Counted from the stretch's first letter, positions 26,475 through 36,350 are shown. The stretch is DNA of 53,842 nt from an uncultured Clostridia bacterium (GCA_944381075.1 CALWJT010000002.1:1-53842), one strand, 5' to 3'. Translations and numbers: made by a program. Notes: a model not told the origin generated them from the letters alone.

Positions 26475-26828
26475 ATGCTGGATTTTATCGTTGCTCTGAT
26501 CACCTCCGCACTCGCCGGGACCGGCGTCGGAGGCGGCGGACTGCTCGTAATTTATCTCACCCTCGTCAAAGACATGGAACAGCTGAAGGCGCAGGGGATC
26601 AATATCGCGTTTTTCATCGCAGGCTCTCTTGCCTCCATGATCCTTCATATCCGGAAAAGACATCTCAATTTCTCTCTGATGCTTTTCATCGGCCTTCTGG
26701 GCGCCGCAGGCTCCGTACTCGGCGCGCTGCTCGCCGCAAACATGAACGCAGGCATCGTCCAGAAGGCCTTCGGCGTCATGCTGGCGGCAAGCGGCGTCAA
26801 AACGCTGTTTGCCAAGGTCAAAAAATAG
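26475..26828 (+). CDS. Half-size TauE/SafE (TSUP) membrane protein, second of a pair
   Basis: A 117-residue four-helix membrane protein starting MLDFIVALITSALAG, with the glycine-rich motif GTGVGGGGLLVIY (about residues 15-27). It lies 36 bp after the other half, with AAAGGA upstream, so they are co-expressed. The central loop HIRKRH and C-terminal KVKK suggest an even number of helices with both ends inside, matching its partner. Together they equal the length of one normal TSUP transporter. Confidence 0.8.
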   Translation: MLDFIVALITSALAGTGVGGGGLLVIYLTLVKDMEQLKAQGINIAFFIAGSLASMILHIRKRHLNFSLMLFIGLLGAAGSVLGALLAANMNAGIVQKAFGVMLAASGVKTLFAKVKK

Positions 26829-26864
26829 TTACAATTCCGAAAGGAAGTTCTTGTCCTCTTTGAC

Positions 26865-26893
26865 TTGAAAAATCCCAGCCGGTATGCTATACT
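26865..26893 (+). promoter_or_regulatory. Sigma-A promoter of the secreted LRR gene
   Basis: TTGAAA (26865-26870), 17-bp spacer, TATACT (26888-26893). The 185-nt leader (26900-27080) holds GC-rich short repeats but no recognisable element. Confidence 0.7.
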
Positions 26894-27080
26894 GAAAAGC
26901 AACCGAAGGGGTTGGCAGTCATCGGCTATGCACGGACAGCCCGCGCAGCGGCAAAGGCCGTGTTTCCTGCGGACAGGCTGCTTTTCCTTCCCTTGCTGAA
27001 ATCCCTTTTTCGTTCGAGGACAGTTTCTTTTATTCGGTCCGGCCCATCGGACAAAGAATTTCCATAAGGCAGGTATCTCC

Positions 27081-29516
27081 ATGAAAAAAATGAAACGAAT
27101 TTTCATTCTCGCCGCAGCGGCGCTCCTCATGGCGGCAGCGTTCGTGCTGACCGCATATGCGGAAGAAAACAGCGACGATCTCGTCTACGTCAGCAACAAT
27201 TCGCTCTACCAGTATACGCTTGACGAAAACAAGCACGCTACCGTCATCCTCTATTCCGGTACGGAAACCAACGTCGTTCTCAACCGCATCGACGGCAGAT
27301 ATGCGATCGTAGGGATCGCCGACGGTGCATTTTCCGGGAATACCAGCATCCAGAGCGTTGAGCTTTACGCCTCGGTCGCCTCTATCGGCGACAATGCCTT
27401 TTCCGGCTGTACGGCGCTGGAAACGGTGACGCTTCGGTCCGGCTCCGCTCTTGAGGTTATCGGCGACAATGCTTTCGCCGGCTGTACAAAGCTAAAAGGC
27501 TTTTCCATCCCTGCGTCGCTCAAAGACATCGGCGCAAAGGCGTTTTATGGATGCACATCAGCCTCTGTCGATTTTTCTGAAGCAGCGGGCCTCGAATCCA
27601 TCGGGGACTATGCCTTCTCCTTCTGCGGAACAAATGCGGCGCAGACCACAACCGTCCATCTGCCCGAAAACCTTACTGACGTCGGCTATGGTGCCTTTTA
27701 CGGATGCCAGAACATCAGTGCCTTCGACATCTCCTCCTCCAATCCGGCGTTTTCCTCCCGCGACGGCATCCTGTACAACAAGGATGGCTCCGTGCTGGTG
27801 CTTTATCCCCCGGCCCGCAGCGGAAGCACGTTCACCGTCCCCTCCTCCGTAAAAACGATCGCCGGCAGTGCGTTCACGGGTTCTTCTCTCGAAGAAATCG
27901 TGATTCCGCAGGGAGTTACGGCAATCGGCGGCAGTGCATTCTACGGCTCGACTAAGCTCAAATCCGTATCGCTGCCCGATTCCCTGACCTCCATCGGAAG
28001 CTACGCCTTCCTCAACTGTACGAGCCTGGAACAGATCGTTATCCCCGAAAACACCACCGAGCTTGGGACGTTTCTCTTCCGCGGCTGTGAAAAGCTTTCC
28101 TCCGTAACACTGCCCTCCTCGCTCACGGCAATTCCGGACGGGCTGTTTGACTCCTGCGCCTCCTTGAAAAGCATCGCGCTTCCCGCCGGCATCACCGAAA
28201 TCGGCCAGTTTGCCTTCAACTACTGCACCTCGCTGGAAAGCATCGAGCTCCCCGCCGGCGTAAAAGTCATCCAATCCTATGCGTTCCGCAACTGTTCCTC
28301 CTTGGAGGAAATCGACGCCTCCGGCGTAAGCACAATCGGCGCGTTCGCATTTCAGGAATGCACAAAGCTCATCCGTGCCGATATTGGAAGCACGGACACA
28401 ATCTCAGCCTATCTCTTTGAGGGATGCTCTCTTTTGTCCGAGCTTACGTTCTCCGACTCCATCACCGAAATCGGGAATTACGCCTTCTACGGCTGCGATA
28501 TGCTGCCCTCCTTTACCATTCCGGAAAGCGTCGTATCCATCGGCGATTATGCGTTTGCCGACTGCGGTTCGCTTACGGAGGTCGTCATACCGGAATCCGT
28601 GGAAACGCTCGGCATGGGTGTATTTTATTCCTCCGGCGTCACCAAAGTGACCATCGAGGCCCCCATTCGGGTACTGCCCATCTCCTTCTTTGACAGCTGC
28701 AAAAAGCTCTCCCGCGTCGAGCTGCCCGACACGCTGGAATCGATTTCCACCGCCGCGTTTTCCGAATGCGTCCTTCTGACGGAAATCGCTGCGGACACGA
28801 GCGGCATCAAGCACGTCGGCACCGGCGCCTTTACCGGCTGCCGTGCATTGAAGACCGCCATCTTCGGTTCCGAGGATACCGAAGTCGCAGCCGGCGCTTA
28901 TTACGGATGCGACGCGCTGACTGAGGTCGTCATTCCCGAGGGGATTGTCTCCATCGGCGCCTCTGCATTTGCGAATTGTGTTTCCTTAGAGAGCGTGGCG
29001 TTTCCCTCTACCCTTGAATATATCGATCAGGGCGCCTTCGCCTCGTGCGCAAAGCTGGTTCAGGTTATCCTGCCCGATTCCCTCCGTATCATCGGTGACG
29101 GTGCATTTTCCCAGTGCAACAAGCTTGTGAAGATCGATATCCCTACGAGCGTTGTTTACATCGGCGTGAGTGCGTTCGAGGGCACCCGCTGGCTGCGCAA
29201 TTCCGACGAGGAGTTCATCGTGGCAGGGGACGGCGTCTTGGTCCAATACAACGGCAACTCCGCAAACATCGTCATTCCGGAGACCGTAAAACGCATCCCG
29301 GACTATCGTTTCGCGGACGTGACGGCCGAGATCTCTACGATCACGATCCCGTCCAGCGTAAAATATATCTCAAAGGAGGCCTTTGCCAAGCTCGTCTCTT
29401 CCTCGGATTCCGCCTCCTATCAGATGCGGTATCTCACCATCATCGGCCGCAAGGGCTCCTATGCGGAAACCTTTGCCGATCATGAGTATTATACGTTCCG
29501 AGAGCTTGGAAAATAG
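27081..29516 (+). CDS. Secreted BspA-like leucine-rich repeat protein
   Basis: An 811-residue protein with a cleavable signal peptide (MKKMKRIFILAAAALLMAAA, likely cut after AYA near residue 27) and a nearly continuous array of about 23-residue LRR_5 (BspA/TpLRR) repeats of the type IGDYAFSGCTSLESVTLPSS. Repeats run to about residue 740; a short EEFIVAGDGVLVQYNG segment, seen in this family as an interruption, lies near 710-726. No LPXTG, SLH or other anchor is visible at the C-terminus, so it may be released or held by the repeats. Such proteins commonly mediate adhesion. Own promoter and terminator. Confidence 0.88.
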   Translation: MKKMKRIFILAAAALLMAAAFVLTAYAEENSDDLVYVSNNSLYQYTLDENKHATVILYSGTETNVVLNRIDGRYAIVGIADGAFSGNTSIQSVELYASVASIGDNAFSGCTALETVTLRSGSALEVIGDNAFAGCTKLKGFSIPASLKDIGAKAFYGCTSASVDFSEAAGLESIGDYAFSFCGTNAAQTTTVHLPENLTDVGYGAFYGCQNISAFDISSSNPAFSSRDGILYNKDGSVLVLYPPARSGSTFTVPSSVKTIAGSAFTGSSLEEIVIPQGVTAIGGSAFYGSTKLKSVSLPDSLTSIGSYAFLNCTSLEQIVIPENTTELGTFLFRGCEKLSSVTLPSSLTAIPDGLFDSCASLKSIALPAGITEIGQFAFNYCTSLESIELPAGVKVIQSYAFRNCSSLEEIDASGVSTIGAFAFQECTKLIRADIGSTDTISAYLFEGCSLLSELTFSDSITEIGNYAFYGCDMLPSFTIPESVVSIGDYAFADCGSLTEVVIPESVETLGMGVFYSSGVTKVTIEAPIRVLPISFFDSCKKLSRVELPDTLESISTAAFSECVLLTEIAADTSGIKHVGTGAFTGCRALKTAIFGSEDTEVAAGAYYGCDALTEVVIPEGIVSIGASAFANCVSLESVAFPSTLEYIDQGAFASCAKLVQVILPDSLRIIGDGAFSQCNKLVKIDIPTSVVYIGVSAFEGTRWLRNSDEEFIVAGDGVLVQYNGNSANIVIPETVKRIPDYRFADVTAEISTITIPSSVKYISKEAFAKLVSSSDSASYQMRYLTIIGRKGSYAETFADHEYYTFRELGK

Positions 29517-29530
29517 AGAATTTCCACTCA

Positions 29531-29572
29531 AAACAGAGCCGGAGGCGTTCAAGCCTCCGGCTCTGTTTTTTA
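29531..29572 (+). terminator. Terminator after the secreted LRR gene
   Basis: AACAGAGCCGGAGGC and its complement around GTTCAA, followed by TTTTTTA; the A-run on the other side could also serve the convergent HxlR gene. Confidence 0.9.
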
Positions 29573-29580
29573 TATCCCCT

Positions 29581-29916
29581 TTATTCTCCAAGAGAGGATT
29601 TATACCCCTCGCCCCAAAGACGCATCGCGTCGAGAACCGGCTCAAGACTGCGGCCGAGCACAGTAAGCGAATACTCTACCCGCGGCGGCACCTCCGCATA
29701 TACCTTGCGGCTCACAAGACCGTTTTCCTCCATCTCGCGCAGCTTCGCCGTCAGCACCTTCTGAGATACGCCGCCGATGGATTTTTTCAGTTCTCCGAAC
29801 CGTTTTGTCCCCGCCAAAAGATCGCGCAGGATCAGGACCTCCCATTTATCGCCGATCAGCATCAGGGTCGTTTCCACCGGACAGGCGGGAAGCGCTGCCG
29901 TTTTTTGTCCGTTCAT
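29581..29916 (-). CDS. HxlR-family transcriptional regulator
   Basis: A 111-residue winged-helix regulator. Family pattern: CPVETTLMLIGDKWEVLILRDLL, then RFGELKKSIGGVSQKVLTAKLREMEENGLV (recognition helix) and VPPRVEYSLTVLGRSL (wing). Cys12 is in the position where HxlR relatives often sense redox or aldehydes. Start ATG 29916 has GGGAGG 7 bases upstream; the frame could extend 25 codons but lacks a site. Divergent from an MBL-fold gene it probably controls. Confidence 0.9.
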   Translation of the reverse strand: MNGQKTAALPACPVETTLMLIGDKWEVLILRDLLAGTKRFGELKKSIGGVSQKVLTAKLREMEENGLVSRKVYAEVPPRVEYSLTVLGRSLEPVLDAMRLWGEGYKSSLGE

Positions 29917-29962
29917 TTTCCAGCCTCCCATCCATCGATATCTTTTTGTAAGTATGCTTCTA

Positions 29963-29991
29963 ATTTTACCGTACCGCCTGCTTTTTGTCAA
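29963..29991 (-). promoter_or_regulatory. Sigma-A promoter of the HxlR gene
   Basis: On the minus strand TTGACA (29991-29986), 17-bp spacer, TAAAAT (29968-29963). Confidence 0.8.
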
Positions 29992-30129
29992 CCGTCAAGA
30001 AAAATAAAATTTCTGAAAAATTTTTTCAGGGATCTTTCCGTCTCAATCCCGCGCCGCAGCACATGAGTTCCCTGCCGGTAACCGTCCAAGAGTTTCCTCC
30101 TTGTAACTATCCCACAATAAAGTGCGTAC

Positions 30130-30158
30130 TTTACAAATGAAATTCATTCGGTTATCCT
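30130..30158 (+). promoter_or_regulatory. Promoter of the MBL-fold gene with an embedded operator-like palindrome
   Basis: TTTACA (30130-30135), 17-bp spacer, TATCCT (30153-30158). The spacer contains the perfect palindrome AATGAA-A-TTCATT (30136-30148), a likely site for the divergent HxlR regulator. Confidence 0.55.
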
Positions 30159-30231
30159 AAATGCAGAAGCCGCGGAGGACGGCCGCTCCGGGGCGCTCAG
30201 CCAAAACCATTTTCCCTACAGGAGGCATTTT

Positions 30232-31026
30232 ATGATGAACAAAAACGCATTTCAAACCGTAAAGCTCGCAAAAGGCGAAATCCATCTCTATGACTTCGGC
30301 AAAGCAAGGCTTCATGCTTATCAAACAAACGATTTTATCGACAACGAGGTATTCATTGTCGAAAAGGACGGCAGAGCCGTCGTCCTGGAATCTCCCTGCT
30401 TTTTTGACAATATTCGGGAGCTGACTGACTACCTAAAAGACGTGCAGGCAGAGGGCGTGCTTGTCGCCTACCACGGCGCGGGTGCGTCGTTCTTACCGGA
30501 CGTTCCCAAATACGCGACGCAGAACGCGGCCGCTTATTCTGAAAGCGGCGGAGGCAAGGCCTTGATCGACAGCTTTGCCAAAACGTTCGGCGAAAGCTTC
30601 GACAGCGCCGTCCATACCATCACCAATGTCATAAGCGAAGGCCCTCTTTCCATCGGCGGAATCGACTTTATCATCAAGCAGACAGCCGACGCCTTTGATG
30701 TCGAGATCCCCGAAATCAACGCCGTTTACACGCACATGCTCGGACATGACTGCCATTCCATCGTAGCCGGAGCCGCGCATGCCGACGCAATGATCGAAGA
30801 GCTTCAGGGCTACATTCAAAAAGGATATGATCTTATCCTGACCTCCCACTACACGCCGGAGGACTTAAAGGATGCAAAGACCAAGATCGCTTATCTCGAA
30901 AATCTGAAAGCAATCGCCGCCGGCTGCCGCAGCGCGGAAGCGTTCAAGGCTGAGGTCAAAAAGCAGTATCCAGGCTACAGCGGCGAAAATTACCTTGACA
31001 TGACGGCCGGATTCTTCTTTGCCTGA
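30232..31026 (+). CDS. MBL-fold-like protein without the metal-binding motif
   Basis: A 264-residue soluble protein resembling anaerobe proteins labelled MBL-fold metallo-hydrolase: the core runs from HAYQTNDFIDNEVFIVEKDG through GVLVAYHGAGASFLP to THMLGHDCHSIVAG and ILTSHYTPED. The HxHxDH zinc motif normally found after the fourth strand is replaced by AYHGAGAS, so classical hydrolase chemistry is doubtful. GGAGG lies 6 bases before the ATG (a second ATG follows directly). Divergent from HxlR, which suggests induction by a small reactive compound. Confidence 0.75.
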   Translation: MMNKNAFQTVKLAKGEIHLYDFGKARLHAYQTNDFIDNEVFIVEKDGRAVVLESPCFFDNIRELTDYLKDVQAEGVLVAYHGAGASFLPDVPKYATQNAAAYSESGGGKALIDSFAKTFGESFDSAVHTITNVISEGPLSIGGIDFIIKQTADAFDVEIPEINAVYTHMLGHDCHSIVAGAAHADAMIEELQGYIQKGYDLILTSHYTPEDLKDAKTKIAYLENLKAIAAGCRSAEAFKAEVKKQYPGYSGENYLDMTAGFFFA

Positions 31027-31075
31027 CGGGAAACGGTATCCCGAAGGAAAAGGGATGTGTGCCTACGCAATCCCA

Positions 31076-31123
31076 AGGGCCGGAGAGAAAGGCGGCGGCC
31101 CGCCTTTCTCTCCGGCCCTTTTC
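31076..31123 (+). terminator. Terminator after the MBL-fold gene
   Basis: A 19-bp GC-rich stem with arms starting GGGCCGGAGAGAAAG and closing CTTTCTCTCCGGCCC, followed by TTTT. Confidence 0.85.
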
Positions 31124-31165
31124 GTTCTATGAAAGCATTTTCAGACATGGATGGATACAAAACGT

Positions 31166-31822
31166 CTATTCCATGCGCCGTCTGTCGGCCTCTATCCTCT
31201 TTTCCACCATCATCCGCTTGACCTTCATCAGCCTTGTCGTATTGGCACGTTCGTTTTCGTCCAGCTTCATGGAGATCGCAGAGATCGCCTCCTCCAGCTG
31301 CGGGATCATAATGTGCTCCAGCGCGTTGACGCGGCGGCGGGCCTTTTCGATCTGCTCCGAAAGAAGCGCCAGGGTCTTCTCCAGCTCTGCGAGCCGTATC
31401 ATATCCGAAGCCACGGAAGAAAGCGCCTCGACGGCAGGGTCCATGGCCGCAGGCGTAAAGGCAAGCCCATACTCCCTATGCGAAACGGCGGACACGGCAT
31501 AGGAAAAATGCGGGACCTGCACGCCCATCACGTTCGCTGCCGAAACGGAAAGCTCTGCCTCCGATGACGGAAGCATCAGCGCGACGCTCATCTGCGAGGG
31601 AGAAGACAGCGCCGCCGCAAGGGAAAACTGCCGGTATGACTTTTCAAGCGCCTCCTCGACTCTGCGGCGAAGCGACGCCGTTTCCTTGACGACGCCGAGG
31701 AAACGGCGCATCAGCTCGTCCCGCTTATCCTGCATCAGCTTATGCCCGCGCCGCGCGACAGACAGTCTCGCCTTTAAGCGCTTCTGTTCCATCCTCGTCG
31801 GATTCACATGTATCTGCGCCAT
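31166..31822 (-). CDS. ntpD: V-type ATPase subunit D (central shaft)
   Basis: A 218-residue coiled-coil rotor stalk protein. Start MAQIHVNPTRMEQKRLKARL is the family opening; long helices at both ends (residues about 6-70 and 130-205) surround a short globular part. The ATG at 31822 has AAAGGAG 12 bases upstream; the frame could begin at a TTG eight codons earlier, but conservation favours the ATG. Last gene of the ntp operon, 27 bp after subunit B. Confidence 0.92.
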   Translation of the reverse strand: MAQIHVNPTRMEQKRLKARLSVARRGHKLMQDKRDELMRRFLGVVKETASLRRRVEEALEKSYRQFSLAAALSSPSQMSVALMLPSSEAELSVSAANVMGVQVPHFSYAVSAVSHREYGLAFTPAAMDPAVEALSSVASDMIRLAELEKTLALLSEQIEKARRRVNALEHIMIPQLEEAISAISMKLDENERANTTRLMKVKRMMVEKRIEADRRRME

Positions 31823-31849
31823 AATAGAAGCCCGCTCCTTTCGCAAAAA

Positions 31850-33229
31850 TCAAGATCTCGATTCCGGCAGATACCGGTCCAGCAGCTCCGGCGAGATCCG
31901 CTTAAGCTCGCTTCGCGGAAAAAGCTTCAGCAGCTCCCAGCCAAGGTCCAGCGTCTGCTCGATGGTACGGTTCTCGTCGCTCTTCTGGCTGACGTACCGG
32001 CGCTCGAATTCATCCGCAAATTTAGCGTAAATGCGATCGATCGGCGTCAGCGCCGCCTCTCCCAGCACGACCATCAGCTCCTTTGCCTCTTTTCCGCGCG
32101 CATAGCAGGAAAAGAGCTGGTTCATCGTACCCGCGTGATCCTCGCGCGTTTTTCCGGCACCGATCCCCTTATCCTTCAGACGGGAAAGCGACGGCAGGAC
32201 ATCCACAGGCGGAAGCACGCCCTTGCGGTAAAGCTCGCGGGATAAAATGATCTGCCCTTCCGTGATATATCCCGTCAAGTCGGGGATCGGATGGGTCTTG
32301 TCGTCCTCCGGCATCGTCAGGATCGGGATCATGGTAATCGAGCCTTCGGAACCCGCCTTCCGTCCTGCTCTCTCATACATGGAGGCAAGGTCCGTATAGA
32401 GATAGCCCGGATATCCGCGCCGCCCCGGGACCTCCTTGCGCGCAGAGGATACCTCCCGCAGCGCCTCCGCATAGTTTGTGATATCGGTGAGGATGACGAG
32501 CACATGCATGTCTTTTTCAAAAGCGAGATACTCCGCCGCCGTAAGCGCCATACGGGGCGTCGAGATCCGCTCGATGGCAGCGTCGGAGGCGAGATTGATG
32601 AACAGTACGGTGTGGTCAAGTGCGCCCGTTTTTGCGAAATCCTCGATGAAAAAGTCCGCCTCCTCAAAGGTGATGCCGATCGCCGCAAAAACGACGGCAA
32701 AATTTTCATCCGAGCCGCGCACGCGCGCCTGCCTTGCGATCTGCGCCGCGAGCGCGGCATGCGGCAGGCCGGAAGCGGAAAAAATCGGCAGCTTTTGGCC
32801 GCGTACCAGCGTATTGAGTCCGTCAATGGTGGAAATCCCCGTTTGAATGAACTCGGACGGATACTTCCGCGCTGCCGGATTGATCGGCGTACCGCCGATA
32901 TCGAGCAGCTTATCCGGGATGATTTCAGGTCCGCCGTCGATCGGGACACCCATTCCGGAAAAGACACGCCCAAGCATCTCCTCTGAAACGCCGAGGGTCG
33001 CCCCGTGTCCGAGAAAGCGCACCTTGTCCGTAGAAAGATTGATGCCGGCAGAGCTTTCAAACAGCTGCACCAGGACGTCGTTCCCGTTCACCTCCAGCAC
33101 GCGGCAGCGGCGGCGGGAGCCGTCTGCAAGCACGATCTCGCCGAGCTCGTCGTATTTGACGCCGGCAACGCCGCGCACCAGCATCAGCGGTCCCGCGACT
33201 TCTTCGATGGTCTTATATTCCTTGATCAT
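31850..33229 (-). CDS. ntpB: V-type ATPase subunit B (non-catalytic)
   Basis: A 459-residue subunit of the A3B3 hexamer. Family marks: [81 protein letters not shown]. The P-loop is degenerate, as expected ([10 protein letters not shown]). It ends with the segment [19 protein letters not shown]. Twelve base pairs after subunit A. Confidence 0.95.
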   Translation of the reverse strand: MIKEYKTIEEVAGPLMLVRGVAGVKYDELGEIVLADGSRRRCRVLEVNGNDVLVQLFESSAGINLSTDKVRFLGHGATLGVSEEMLGRVFSGMGVPIDGGPEIIPDKLLDIGGTPINPAARKYPSEFIQTGISTIDGLNTLVRGQKLPIFSASGLPHAALAAQIARQARVRGSDENFAVVFAAIGITFEEADFFIEDFAKTGALDHTVLFINLASDAAIERISTPRMALTAAEYLAFEKDMHVLVILTDITNYAEALREVSSARKEVPGRRGYPGYLYTDLASMYERAGRKAGSEGSITMIPILTMPEDDKTHPIPDLTGYITEGQIILSRELYRKGVLPPVDVLPSLSRLKDKGIGAGKTREDHAGTMNQLFSCYARGKEAKELMVVLGEAALTPIDRIYAKFADEFERRYVSQKSDENRTIEQTLDLGWELLKLFPRSELKRISPELLDRYLPESRS

Positions 33230-33241
33230 GCAGACGCCTCC

Positions 33242-34999
33242 TTATGCTTGAAGAATGGTCTCGATTTCATCATCCAGCTCCTTTTCTATGGCTTCAAAAT
33301 CGGAACGGTAGGTATCATCGGACGCGCTCTTGGCACGTCCGATCCTTTCGCGGACCTTCATATCGGCAAGCGCCTGCACATCCGCGCCCTTCTCAACCGC
33401 GGCAAGAGACTTGGCATAATAGGAAAGAATCAGGCACAGAAGCCGATATTGCTTGTCGAGCGGCGTATAGGAATCGTAAGGATCGAACGCATTTTGCTGC
33501 AGGAAGTCCTCCCGGACCGAACGCGCCGCCTCCAGCGTGAGCCGCTCCCTCGGTGATAACGCATCCGCACCGACCAGCTTCACGATCTCGTCAAGCTCGC
33601 TTTCCTCCTGCAGGAGCCGCATCGCCTCAGCTACCGCCTCGGAAAAGCCCCGCCCGACATGCTCTCGGAACCACGGCTCCAGCCGGTCTTTATAAAGAGA
33701 GTAGGAATTCAGCCAGTGAATGGCCGGGAAATGGCGGCGGTAGGCAAGTCCCGCCTCCAGTCCCCAGAACACCTTGACGATCCGCAGCGTCGCCTGCGTG
33801 ACGGGCTCCGAGAGATCGCCGCCCTGAGGAGACACCGCACCGATGGCGGAAAGCGTGCCTTCTCTTTTGTCCGTCCCAAGGCAGATCACACGTCCCGCAC
33901 GCTCATAGAACTGCGCGAGCCGGGAGGTCAAATAAGCGGGATACCCCTCCTCGCCCGGCATTTCCTCCAATCTGCCGGACATTTCTCGCAGCGCCTCCGC
34001 CCAGCGCGAGGAGGAATCCGCGATGACCGCGACGGAATATCCCATGTCGCGGAAATATTCGGCGATGGTGATGCCGGTATAGATCGACGCTTCTCTCGCC
34101 GCGACCGGCATATCGGAGGTGTTGGCGATCAGAACCGTGCGTTTCATAATGGAATGTCCCGTATGCGGATCCCGAAGCTCCGGAAATTCGCGCAGGACAT
34201 CGGTCATTTCGTTGCCGCGTTCGCCGCAGCCGATGTAGACGACAAGATCCACATTGCTCCATTTGGCAAGCTGATGCTGGACGACCGTTTTGCCGGAGCC
34301 AAACGGTCCCGGCACACAGGCCGTACCGCCCTTGGCGATCGGGAACATGGAATCGATGACGCGCTGCCCCGTGATCATCGGCTCCTCCGGCGCAAGCTTT
34401 TTCGCATAAGCGCGCGCCCGTCTGACCGGCCATTTGCTCATAAGGGAAAGCGCGCGCGGTCCCGATTCCGACGCGATTCGGCAGACAGTCTGCTCGACGG
34501 TAAAATCTCCCTCGGCGATTTCCTCTATCGTGCCCGACACACCCGCCGGAACCATGATTTTATGAAGAACAAGCTCCGTTTCCTCGACGATACCGACGAT
34601 ATCGCCGGAAACAACCGCGTCTCCCCTCTTCACGCAGGGGACAAAATGCCACAGCTTTTCCCTGTTCAGCGCAGGTTCGGAAATCCCCCTTGTAATGTTG
34701 GAGCCGTATTTTCCGAAAATCGCCTCCAGCGGACGCTGGATCCCGTCAAAGATATTGGTGAGCAGTCCCGGCCCAAGCTCGACGGAGAGCGGCTCTCCGG
34801 TGGATACGACGCGGTCCCCGAAGCCGAGCCCCGCCGTCTCCTCATAGACCTGAATGGACGCCTTGTCCCCGTGCATTTCAATGATTTCGCCGATGAGTCC
34901 CGCCTCACCGATCCTCACAACGTCGAAAAGGTTCGCCTCCCGCATCCCGCCCGCGACGACAAGCGGTCCCGAAACCTTGATGATGCTTCCCTCAGTCAT
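33242..34999 (-). CDS. ntpA: V-type ATPase subunit A (catalytic)
   Basis: A 585-residue catalytic subunit. Walker [12 protein letters not shown] (about residue 230), the non-homologous region typical of V-type A subunits, [16 protein letters not shown] and [30 protein letters not shown] are complete. Start ATG 34999 ([16 protein letters not shown]) matches the family; the frame extends upstream through non-conserved residues, so I reject the longer start. Ribosome binding site weak. ATP hydrolysis here drives ion pumping by the I-K membrane ring. Confidence 0.95.
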   Translation of the reverse strand: MTEGSIIKVSGPLVVAGGMREANLFDVVRIGEAGLIGEIIEMHGDKASIQVYEETAGLGFGDRVVSTGEPLSVELGPGLLTNIFDGIQRPLEAIFGKYGSNITRGISEPALNREKLWHFVPCVKRGDAVVSGDIVGIVEETELVLHKIMVPAGVSGTIEEIAEGDFTVEQTVCRIASESGPRALSLMSKWPVRRARAYAKKLAPEEPMITGQRVIDSMFPIAKGGTACVPGPFGSGKTVVQHQLAKWSNVDLVVYIGCGERGNEMTDVLREFPELRDPHTGHSIMKRTVLIANTSDMPVAAREASIYTGITIAEYFRDMGYSVAVIADSSSRWAEALREMSGRLEEMPGEEGYPAYLTSRLAQFYERAGRVICLGTDKREGTLSAIGAVSPQGGDLSEPVTQATLRIVKVFWGLEAGLAYRRHFPAIHWLNSYSLYKDRLEPWFREHVGRGFSEAVAEAMRLLQEESELDEIVKLVGADALSPRERLTLEAARSVREDFLQQNAFDPYDSYTPLDKQYRLLCLILSYYAKSLAAVEKGADVQALADMKVRERIGRAKSASDDTYRSDFEAIEKELDDEIETILQA

Positions 35000-35045
35000 A
35001 CTGCAAAAACTGCCTTTCCGCGCGGACGGCCGCCGCGCTTTGTTT

Positions 35046-35369
35046 TTATGCGTCGGAATCCGGCAGGATATCCGCGCCGACCGCACGGATGACACTGCCG
35101 CGGATGTTGGCCATGCCGGTCCCGGCCGTCCCGTCCTTCGATGGGATCAAAACGATCGCCGGAAGCGGACATGTCCTGTAGGCTTCGATGTCCGCGCTGA
35201 TTTTCTCCGCCAGCTCCTCTGTAATGAAAAGAACCGCAAAATTTTCTTTTGCCAGCGCATGAAGCCTTTCGGCGGCCTGCGCGGCAGACGCAACCGGATA
35301 GACGGAAAATCCGGCCGCCAGAAAGCCGAGAATGCCGTCCCCCTCGCCGATAACGCCGATTCTATACAT
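35046..35369 (-). CDS. ntpG: V-type ATPase subunit F
   Basis: A 107-residue central-stalk subunit starting [21 protein letters not shown], with [14 protein letters not shown] and [11 protein letters not shown]. The ATG overlaps the end of subunit C by 8 bp, indicating translational coupling. Position between C and A is the standard ntpG place. Confidence 0.92.
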   Translation of the reverse strand: MYRIGVIGEGDGILGFLAAGFSVYPVASAAQAAERLHALAKENFAVLFITEELAEKISADIEAYRTCPLPAIVLIPSKDGTAGTGMANIRGSVIRAVGADILPDSDA

Positions 35370-36333
35370 AACCCAAACACAGCCTTTCCCGTATGATCTC
35401 TCCATCCGCCCCCGCCGCGCGGCCCGCAAGGATCACGCGCAGGTTCCGACCCTCCGCCTCATAGGCGGCAAGATAGCCGATCAGCCTTTCCGCGCCGAAA
35501 CAGTCGTACCGATACGGACGCAGGCACGCCATCTCGTAAGCGTCGAGCAGCCGCTCTGCCGCTTCTGCGTCAGAAGCGTCTGCCAGCGCCTCGCCGATGC
35601 CCTCAAGCATCGTTCCGCGGAAAAGGTCCGCGGAAAAGGCGCCGTCCGCGAGCGCCGCCTCCAGAGAGGGAAATGACAGGCTGCCTCCCGACAAAAACGC
35701 TTTTTGAAAGATCCTCGGCTCCCTTTTCCACAGGCGCGCACAGATAACGGTGTTCCGGATGTCGATTTTCCGCGTCACATACGCCGAAAGCGCCGAAATC
35801 CCTCGCCGCGCCGCCGAAGCTCTCATGTCAGCAAAGCAAGCGGCGTCAAGCGGCATATCGATATCCGACGGACGTCCGGTCTTAGCATAGGTTTCCAGCA
35901 CCTGCGATATCGCTTCCCTCATATGAGAAGGATAACATCCGAAATCGCCGTGCAGAGCGCTGTTTTTTGCTGTCTCCGGCGGGACTGTGCCGAGCGGCGA
36001 GAGAAAATCCTCCGCGGAAAAGCCGGCACGCCGCGCGCATTTGATCAGCGCCTTTAGATTCAAGCAGTCATACGGATATCGGAACACGTCGAAAACGGCG
36101 GCGTCAGGGGCCGCCTCGCAGACCGCGGCAAAGGCTTCCTTTGTCCGGTCCTCGATCGCACGGACAAGAGGTGTGTCCGCCGCACACGCATATCCAAAGG
36201 AGATGAGGACCTGTCGCTCCGACCCAAGCGGTGCAGAAATCAGCTTATGGTATTGTTCCTGCGAAAGGATCGAGCGCTCAAGCGCGCCGATCCTTGCCGC
36301 GGCGTAGATATAGTCTTTCTGCCGTGCTGACAC
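35362..36333 (-). CDS. ntpC: V-type ATPase subunit C
   Basis: A 323-residue subunit linking the stalk to the rotor ring (V0 subunit d-like). Family pattern: YIYAAARIGALERSILS near the start, YPYDCLNLKALIKCARR in the middle, and a C-terminal FGAERLIGYLAAYEAEGRNLRVI. I choose the GTG at 36333 because AAAGGAGG lies 6 bases before it; an in-frame GTG seven codons earlier would place that site inside the gene. Confidence 0.9.
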   Translation of the reverse strand: MSARQKDYIYAAARIGALERSILSQEQYHKLISAPLGSERQVLISFGYACAADTPLVRAIEDRTKEAFAAVCEAAPDAAVFDVFRYPYDCLNLKALIKCARRAGFSAEDFLSPLGTVPPETAKNSALHGDFGCYPSHMREAISQVLETYAKTGRPSDIDMPLDAACFADMRASAARRGISALSAYVTRKIDIRNTVICARLWKREPRIFQKAFLSGGSLSFPSLEAALADGAFSADLFRGTMLEGIGEALADASDAEAAERLLDAYEMACLRPYRYDCFGAERLIGYLAAYEAEGRNLRVILAGRAAGADGEIIRERLCLGYV

Positions 36334-36350
36334 CGTGAGCCCTCCTTTCG

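Noticed and set aside
27081-29516. Tandem DNA repeat or CRISPR-like array
   Set aside because: Periodicity comes from about 23-codon protein repeats with divergent DNA; there are no identical repeats with unique spacers. No CRISPR array is seen anywhere.
33659-35092. 477-codon plus-strand frame opposite V-ATPase subunit A
   Set aside because: Shadow of ntpA; no start signal and unnatural composition.
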